From positions 1 through 9,335 of the forward strand of contig CALZJV010000226.1 in assembly GCA_945787595.1 (NCBI GenBank): 9,335 nucleotides of DNA, written 5' to 3'. Source of the stretch: an uncultured Desulfobacterales bacterium. GTDB taxonomy: Bacteria; Desulfobacterota; Desulfobacteria; Desulfobacterales; JAFDCJ01. The position numbers and the translations under genes were made by a program. Positions 5,504-9,335 of this stretch are shown here, piece after piece. The notes under the pieces were generated by a model that was not told the DNA's origin, did not search any database, and saw only the letters and a program-made list of their open reading frames with translations. Numbering within the stretch: the stretch's first letter is position 1; every line of letters starts with the position of its first letter.

Positions 5504-6772
5504 ATGACGATGGACACACAAAGAGAGCCAATTATTGAATTTAAAGGGGTAAGCAAATCCTTCGGCAACCGCAACATTCTGGATCGCATCAATTTTTCAA
5601 TTTATGAAGGTGAGGTCACCACCCTCATCGGTCTTTCCGGTACGGGTAAAAGTGTGACACTCAAGCACATTATCGGAATGCTCAAACCTGATGAGGGCCG
5701 GATTTTTTTTCGGGGCAAACCCATCGATCAAATGAAAAAAACGCAATGGAATGATTACATTGGCCAGATCAGCTACATGTTTCAGAGCAATGCGCTGTTT
5801 GATTCGCTGACGGTATTCGAAAATGTGGCCCTGCCGCTTAAGTACACCACGAAACTAAAAAAGAAGGAAATCGAGCAAAAGGCCATGGCCCGCATCGAGC
5901 AGACGGAGCTGACAGAGGTAGCCGACAAATATTCCTCCGAGATTTCGGGCGGTATGCAAAAGCGGGTGGCCCTGGCCCGGGCCCTGGTGACCGATCCGAA
6001 TATTGTGCTCTTTGATGAGCCCACCACCGGTCAGGACCCCATCCGCAAAAATGCAATTTTGGGGATGGTGGCGGACTACCAGAAACGCTTCGGGTTTACC
6101 GCCCTTTTGATCAGCCACGAAATTCCGGATGTGTATTTTATCTCCAACCGCATTCTGGCCCTGTATGATAGAAAAATCGTTTTCCAGGGTAATCCCGAAG
6201 ATTTTGAATCCTTAGACCATCCCTTCCGCCAGGAGCTTATTTCGAGTCTTGAAAGTCTGGGACAGGAATTGACCGGGTTGTATTCCCGGCGCCAGTTTAA
6301 AGTTCGCTATCAAAGCGATTTGAGTCAGCGGCAAACGGATGCGTCCTACGCGGCGGCAGTCTTTACGATAGATGACCTGGATAACATCAGTGAAAAACTG
6401 GGGCACGACGCGGCCCAACAGATTATCCGGTCTCTGGGAACGTATATCAATAAGCATTTTGGGGCGGTGGGCGGATTCTCATCGCGTCAAGAAATCAATG
6501 AATATGCCACGGTGCTGCCATATTCCAATCTTGAGGAATCCGAACGGATCTTGGAAGATTTTATCAAAGATTTCAAGAAACACGGGATTCAGGGAGTCAA
6601 AACTTATATCGAGGGTGAGGACAGACCGGAGGACTGTGTTGAATTCAGTGTCCTGGCCGGACTGGCTCAGGGCAATCCTCAGATCGAGTTGCTGTCCGTG
6701 ATGGAATTTGCCAGGTTTAACCAAAAAGAACTTGCACGATTTACGTGTGCACGTGGAGGTGAAGCGCAATGA
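5504..6772 (+). CDS. mlaF: MlaF-type ABC ATPase fused to a degenerate GGDEF-like domain
   Basis: The 422-residue protein is far longer than E. coli MlaF (269). Residues 8-250 are a complete ABC ATPase: Walker A GLSGTGKS at 43-50, Q-loop Q94, signature SGGMQKR at 148-154, Walker B IVLFDE ending in D171-E172, and switch H205. It should power lipid transport through MlaE. Residues about 280-413 are extra and line up with a diguanylate cyclase (GGDEF) fold: VFTIDDLDNISEKLGHDAA (286-304) matches the usual FIDLDxFKxINDxxGHxxGD segment. EINEYATVLP (330-339) sits where GGDEFxxxLP belongs. FSVLAGLAQ (381-389) and the last helix match the end of the domain. Both glycines and the aspartate of GGDEF are gone and I see no RxxD inhibitory site, so cyclase activity is unlikely. 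A sensor, dimerisation or MlaB-replacing role is inference. Start ATG follows GGGGA by 10 nt; ATG at 5510 is an alternative. The stop overlaps mlaD (ATGA). Confidence 0.93.
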   Translation: MTMDTQREPIIEFKGVSKSFGNRNILDRINFSIYEGEVTTLIGLSGTGKSVTLKHIIGMLKPDEGRIFFRGKPIDQMKKTQWNDYIGQISYMFQSNALFDSLTVFENVALPLKYTTKLKKKEIEQKAMARIEQTELTEVADKYSSEISGGMQKRVALARALVTDPNIVLFDEPTTGQDPIRKNAILGMVADYQKRFGFTALLISHEIPDVYFISNRILALYDRKIVFQGNPEDFESLDHPFRQELISSLESLGQELTGLYSRRQFKVRYQSDLSQRQTDASYAAAVFTIDDLDNISEKLGHDAAQQIIRSLGTYINKHFGAVGGFSSRQEINEYATVLPYSNLEESERILEDFIKDFKKHGIQGVKTYIEGEDRPEDCVEFSVLAGLAQGNPQIELLSVMEFARFNQKELARFTCARGGEAQ

Positions 6773-7218
6773 AGAAATATTCCAAGGAAACAGTGGTAGG
6801 CATTTTTGTCGTCATCGGGTTGCTGTGTATTACCTATATGGCCGTGAATCTGGGTAATGTGGGATTTATCGGTGAGAATGCGTATTCATTGTACGGCAAG
6901 TTCAATACTGTGACAGGCTTACGAGAGGGTAACCCGGTGAACATGCTGGGTCTTGAAGTCGGTCGGGTGCAAAAGTTTACCATGGACCAGGAAAACCAGC
7001 AGGTGGTCGTGGAATTTAAAATCGATAAAGGCATCGAAGTATTTGACGATGCCATTGCTTCAATTAAAACGGAAGGCTTGATCGGTGACAAATTTGTGGC
7101 GATCGACCCCGGCGGCGGGGGCGACGTGCTGGCAGACGGGGACACCATCACCGATACCAATTCGCCGACGGATATCATGGACCTGATCAGCAAATATGCG
7201 TTTGGAGATGTAAAATAA
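6769..7218 (+). CDS. mlaD: MlaD-type MCE-domain lipid-binding subunit
   Basis: This 149-residue protein has one N-terminal transmembrane helix (about 8-28, VVGIFVVIGLLCITYMAV) and a single MCE domain (about 38-115) facing the periplasm. Typical MCE features are YGKFNTVTGLREGNPVNMLGLEVG, split across 42-65, and KTEGLIGDKFVAI at 100-112. In E. coli, MlaD forms a hexameric ring on MlaE and passes phospholipid to or from MlaC. The protein is shorter than E. coli MlaD (183); the tail after the MCE domain is only about 35 residues, so the C-terminal helical pore may be reduced. The start codon overlaps the mlaF stop (ATGA), indicating translational coupling. The reading frame is otherwise intact. 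Confidence 0.94.
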   Translation: MKKYSKETVVGIFVVIGLLCITYMAVNLGNVGFIGENAYSLYGKFNTVTGLREGNPVNMLGLEVGRVQKFTMDQENQQVVVEFKIDKGIEVFDDAIASIKTEGLIGDKFVAIDPGGGGDVLADGDTITDTNSPTDIMDLISKYAFGDVK

Positions 7219-7280
7219 CGGGTTGCGAGCAACAGTGTGCCTAGGGCTTCTTGAATTGGGAAGTGGGAATGAAATAAAGA

Positions 7281-7462
7281 GAAGTTAGGAAGATGGGAAG
7301 CTGAGAAGCTCAAAAAGACAAGACGATGGTTGATTGGTTGAGTTGTTGATTAGTTGATTAAGGTGGATGGATTATATCCATTTAAACCCGTCAACCTATT
7401 CAAGTCAATTTACCCAATAAACTCAGTCAACTTAATCATCCTAATAATCTAAATCCATAAAC
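7281..7462. repeat. Octamer and nonamer repeat island between mlaD and mlaC
   Basis: The 282-bp mlaD-mlaC gap contains three degenerate short-period patches and no gene. Four GAAGNTGG-type octads run in phase at 7281-7312. Four TTGATTRG-type octads run in phase at 7330-7361. Weak nonamers of the type TCAACCTAA span about 7391-7462. The last patch is roughly complementary in content to the second (TTGA against TCAA), but the periods differ (8 against 9), so pairing can only be partial. The patch at 7391-7462 resembles the nonamers at 1336-1371. The gap lies within the operon, so the island is presumably transcribed. Confidence 0.65.
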
Positions 7463-7500
7463 GATCAATCGATCTAAACCAATCTCATTGGGAGGTAAAT

Positions 7501-8100
7501 ATGAATAAACGATTCATTGGACTACTTATGATTCTTGCCATTTGTGTGGTGCTGCCGCTTCAAGGCTATGCCGCAACCCCGAAAGAGACTGTCGAATCCG
7601 GGGTTAACAACTTGCTTAAAACCTTAGGCGATCCGGCATTCAAGGCAAAGACCAAAGATGAGCAAATCGCAACACTCGGCACCCAAATAGAAACCGTTTT
7701 CGATTTCACGGAACTTTCAAAAAGAACCCTGGGTCGGGATTGGAAAAAAATGAGTGCCGAGCAGCAGAAAGAATTTGTAAAGCTGTTTAAACAGCTGCTT
7801 CAAGGAGTTTACGCGGACAGACTTCTGGCTTACTCGGATCAAAAAGTCATCTTTGATAAGGAGATCATGCTTAAAAAAGGCCGGGCAGAAGTTCAAAGTT
7901 ATCTGCAGACCTCAGACGGCAAGAAGATTCCGCTTTTTTACCGGCTCACCGATAAGAGCGGCAGCTGGAAGGTATACGATATGATCATCGAAGGGGTCAG
8001 CATGGTGAAAAACTATCGTACCCAGTTCAAACAGATTCTTGCCAAGGACTCCGCCGATAAGCTGATTGAAATTTTACGAGAAAAAGTTAAAAAAGGCTAA
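7501..8100 (+). CDS. mlaC: MlaC-type periplasmic phospholipid carrier
   Basis: The 199-residue precursor (E. coli MlaC: 211) starts with a Sec signal peptide: MNKR, a hydrophobic core at 5-20, and a likely cut after GYA at 22-24. The mature part has the MlaC/Ttg2D pattern: a helical start (TVESGVNNLL), FDFTELSKRTLGRDWKKMS at about 69-87, then FVKLFKQLLQGVYADRL (about 95-111), and the late IPLFYRL...GSWKVYDMIIEGVSMVKNYRTQF section at about 141-175. It shuttles a phospholipid between MlaA at the outer membrane and MlaD at the inner membrane. The ATG has a strong GGGAGG site (7490-7495) 5 nt upstream, so it can be translated independently despite the 282-bp repeat-filled gap after mlaD. mlaA follows 60 bp downstream. 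Confidence 0.93.
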   Translation: MNKRFIGLLMILAICVVLPLQGYAATPKETVESGVNNLLKTLGDPAFKAKTKDEQIATLGTQIETVFDFTELSKRTLGRDWKKMSAEQQKEFVKLFKQLLQGVYADRLLAYSDQKVIFDKEIMLKKGRAEVQSYLQTSDGKKIPLFYRLTDKSGSWKVYDMIIEGVSMVKNYRTQFKQILAKDSADKLIEILREKVKKG

Positions 8101-8160
8101 TCTGCCAGTAATTGAGGTGGGAAAAACGGTTTTTTGGAGAGCAGAAAGGAGCATCATTCC

Positions 8161-9003
8161 GTGAAAAAATTAATTTCGCTTGCCGCAATCATGGTTTTAT
8201 TCGTTGTCCTTTGTGGTCACACCCCTGCCGGTGCTTTTCGAGAAAAAGGCATCATTTACCTGGCGCAACAAACCGGGGATTCAGCCGATAAGCAATCGGG
8301 AACAGCCATGGATGAAGTTTCTGACGGAGCTGAGATTGATGAGGAAGATGAGTACGGTGATGATGAATATGCAGATGAAAAAGAAGTCGAACTGATCCCC
8401 GATCCTTTAATTGAATTAAATACAGTCTTTTATCAATTCAACGACAAGATGTATTTCTGGCTGCTCAAACCTGTCGCCAGAGTATATGGATTTATTATCC
8501 CCCAAGAGTTTCGATCGGTCATACGAAACGTTTTTTACAATATCCGGTTTCCGGGTCGGTTTATTAATTGTCTGCTGCAGGGCAAGGGACGAAAGGCAGG
8601 GGCAGAGTTTACCAGTTTTTTTCTGAATAGCACCATTGGTATTTTAGGCATGGCCAATGCGGCATCGCATTGGCCGCATTTAGACCCGAGCCCGGAGGAC
8701 TTTGGCCAGACCTTTGCCGTCTGGGGGGTCGGCAGCGGTGCTTACCTGATGTTGCCTGTTTTTGGCCCTTCGAGTTTCAGGGATGGATTAGGGCTGATTG
8801 GAGACGCGCTGTCAGATCCCATCTTTTGGGCGACTCGCAATGAGGAATTCTGGGTTCCACTCGCCATACGCGCCGGTGAAACCGTTAATGCCACATCTTT
8901 GCGGATCGGAGAGTACGAGGCGCTTAAGGAGGCCGCGATTGATCCCTATGTTATGATTCGAAATGCCTGGATTCAGAATCGCATTAAATTGATTGCAGAA
9001 TAA
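8161..9003 (+). CDS. mlaA: MlaA (VacJ)-family outer-membrane lipid transport protein
   Basis: With the GTG start at 8161 the product has 280 residues (E. coli MlaA: 251). That start is preferred over an in-frame TTG at 8134 because AAAGGAG (8145-8151) lies 9 nt before it and the protein then begins with a proper signal peptide, VKKLISLAAIMVLFVVL. The MlaA domain covers about 80-275: DPLIELNTVFYQFND (81-95), FFLNSTIGILGMAN (153-166), FGQTFAVWGVGSGAYLMLP (181-199), FGPSSFRDG (201-209) and DPYVMIRNAW (261-270). MlaA sits in the outer membrane and removes or exchanges outer-leaflet phospholipid with MlaC. Two oddities: Cys18 follows VVL rather than a normal lipobox ending in G/A/S, so lipidation is doubtful and cleavage after AGA (23-25) is possible. 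A very acidic linker (about 51-76) precedes the domain. Having mlaA in the same operon as the transporter differs from E. coli. Confidence 0.94.
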   Translation: MKKLISLAAIMVLFVVLCGHTPAGAFREKGIIYLAQQTGDSADKQSGTAMDEVSDGAEIDEEDEYGDDEYADEKEVELIPDPLIELNTVFYQFNDKMYFWLLKPVARVYGFIIPQEFRSVIRNVFYNIRFPGRFINCLLQGKGRKAGAEFTSFFLNSTIGILGMANAASHWPHLDPSPEDFGQTFAVWGVGSGAYLMLPVFGPSSFRDGLGLIGDALSDPIFWATRNEEFWVPLAIRAGETVNATSLRIGEYEALKEAAIDPYVMIRNAWIQNRIKLIAE

Positions 9004-9045
9004 CGGAAAACAGAGAACAGATGACGGAAGACAGAGGTCAGATGT
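9004..9045 (+). repeat. Short CAGAGGA-type heptad array after mlaA
   Basis: Six heptads follow the TAA of mlaA with no spacer base. All begin C-A/G-G-A, the same pattern as the words of the large array when read along the pta coding strand. CAGAGAA is an exact shared word, while CAGATGA and CGGAAGA are related ones. The patch runs straight into the hairpin repeat at 9050-9083. Its placement at the stop codon and its sense orientation match those of the pta array. Confidence 0.75.
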
Positions 9046-9049
9046 CAAC

Positions 9050-9083
9050 GCCGCCGGCCTGAAAAGCGGCCAGTCTGATCGAA
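9050..9083 (+). repeat. Dispersed hairpin repeat, copy 2
   Basis: This is the second copy of the element at 1083-1116, in the same orientation and identical at 30 of 34 positions. The stem is reduced to GGCC (9056-9059) with GGCC (9068-9071) around an 8-nt loop, and the TCTGATCGAA tail is retained. It lies 47 nt past the mlaA stop, on the 3' side of the heptad patch. It could act as a weak 3'-end hairpin of the mla transcript, but no T run follows. Confidence 0.75.
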
Positions 9084-9117
9084 ATAGAAACTTGATTTCC
9101 TCTAAAAGCTATTGTTG

Positions 9118-9171
9118 ACCACGAAAAACACGAAAATAATAATATTTCGTTTTTTTCGTGTGTTTGGTGGT
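9118..9171. repeat. CACGAAAAA-type inverted repeat
   Basis: Arms of 19 nt (9118-9136 and 9153-9171) are complementary at 17 of 19 positions around a 16-nt A+T-rich loop. The left arm contains two CACGAAAA units 9 nt apart. It belongs to the same architectural class as the inverted repeats at 1152-1223 and 5364-5436, with different sequence. It might serve as a bidirectional transcript end beyond mlaA, but that is inference. Confidence 0.75.
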
Positions 9172-9240
9172 TATAATCATCAGTTGTTGCTCTGATTCGG
9201 GCACCGCCGTTTGAATGTAGTTTCACACGAGTGTCTGGAT

Positions 9241-9278
9241 TCAACTCCCTGGCGCCTCCGACCTGACACCTGAAACCT
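9241..9278 (-). repeat. CAGGTGT-type degenerate heptads, inverted relative to 1063-1078
   Basis: Read on the minus strand, this stretch consists of degenerate heptads such as CAGGTGT, CAGGTCG and CAGGGAG. Positions 9263-9278 are the exact reverse complement of 1063-1078 (16 nt). No gene is supported between the mlaA stop and the right edge of the window. The remaining 57 bp to the edge show nothing I recognise. Confidence 0.6.
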
Positions 9279-9335
9279 TTTGCAAGATCGATACATATCA
9301 GAGTGGAAGAATCAAGAAAACCATTCAGTGTTTAC

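Noticed and set aside
8134..8160. Upstream TTG start for mlaA
   Set aside because: The GTG at 8161 has a well-placed AAAGGAG and begins a normal signal peptide. The upstream residues (ESRKEHHS) would spoil the signal sequence.
1063..9278. Composite transposon or genomic island bounded by the shared end repeats
   Set aside because: There is no transposase, integrase or tRNA. The enclosed genes are ordinary housekeeping-type genes, and the shared elements look like members of dispersed intergenic families.

Overview
The window looks like a chromosomal segment of a Gram-negative anaerobe. My best guess is an uncultured sulfate-reducer-like member of the Desulfobacterota. The reasons are a long three-part phosphate acetyltransferase, a beta-oxidation-type isomerase, a compact mlaE-F-D-C-A outer-membrane lipid transport operon with mlaA at its end, and intergenic DNA full of short-period repeats. 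The taxonomic guess is inference, since no rRNA or marker gene is present.

Layout, left to right. The minus strand carries the first few codons of an unidentified gene (1-13), then a crotonase-family gene (57-863) with the three acidic residues of delta3,5-delta2,4-dienoyl-CoA isomerase. A gap of about 960 bp (864-1823) has no credible gene. It holds a promoter-like site, a dispersed hairpin repeat, a nonamer inverted repeat, smaller 7-9 nt repeat patches and a striking array of 38 heptads that runs into the 3' end of pta. The pta gene (1824-3926, minus) follows. A divergent 549-bp intergenic region comes next and carries a good extended -10 promoter facing right. The plus strand then encodes mlaE, mlaF, mlaD, mlaC and mlaA (4476-9003). 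The last 332 bp are intergenic and repeat-rich.

Function. The Mla proteins form a phospholipid trafficking route across the envelope: MlaA in the outer membrane, MlaC as periplasmic carrier, MlaD as MCE-domain lipid channel or receptor, MlaE as permease and MlaF as ATPase. No mlaB (STAS-domain partner of MlaF) is present. MlaF carries an extra C-terminal domain of about 165 residues that reads as a complete but degenerate GGDEF-like fold, with EINEY where GGDEF would be. Pta interconverts acetyl-CoA and acetyl phosphate. The crotonase would help degrade unsaturated acyl-CoAs.

The two most interesting signals are the MlaF-GGDEF-like fusion in an operon lacking mlaB, and the intergenic short-period repeats. 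Every intergenic gap over about 150 bp except 3927-4475 contains at least one family of degenerate 7-, 8- or 9-nt repeats, often as inverted pairs. The largest array is perfectly phased, uses only a handful of discrete heptad words and supplies the pta stop codon. A shorter array of the same type starts right after the mlaA stop codon in the same sense orientation.
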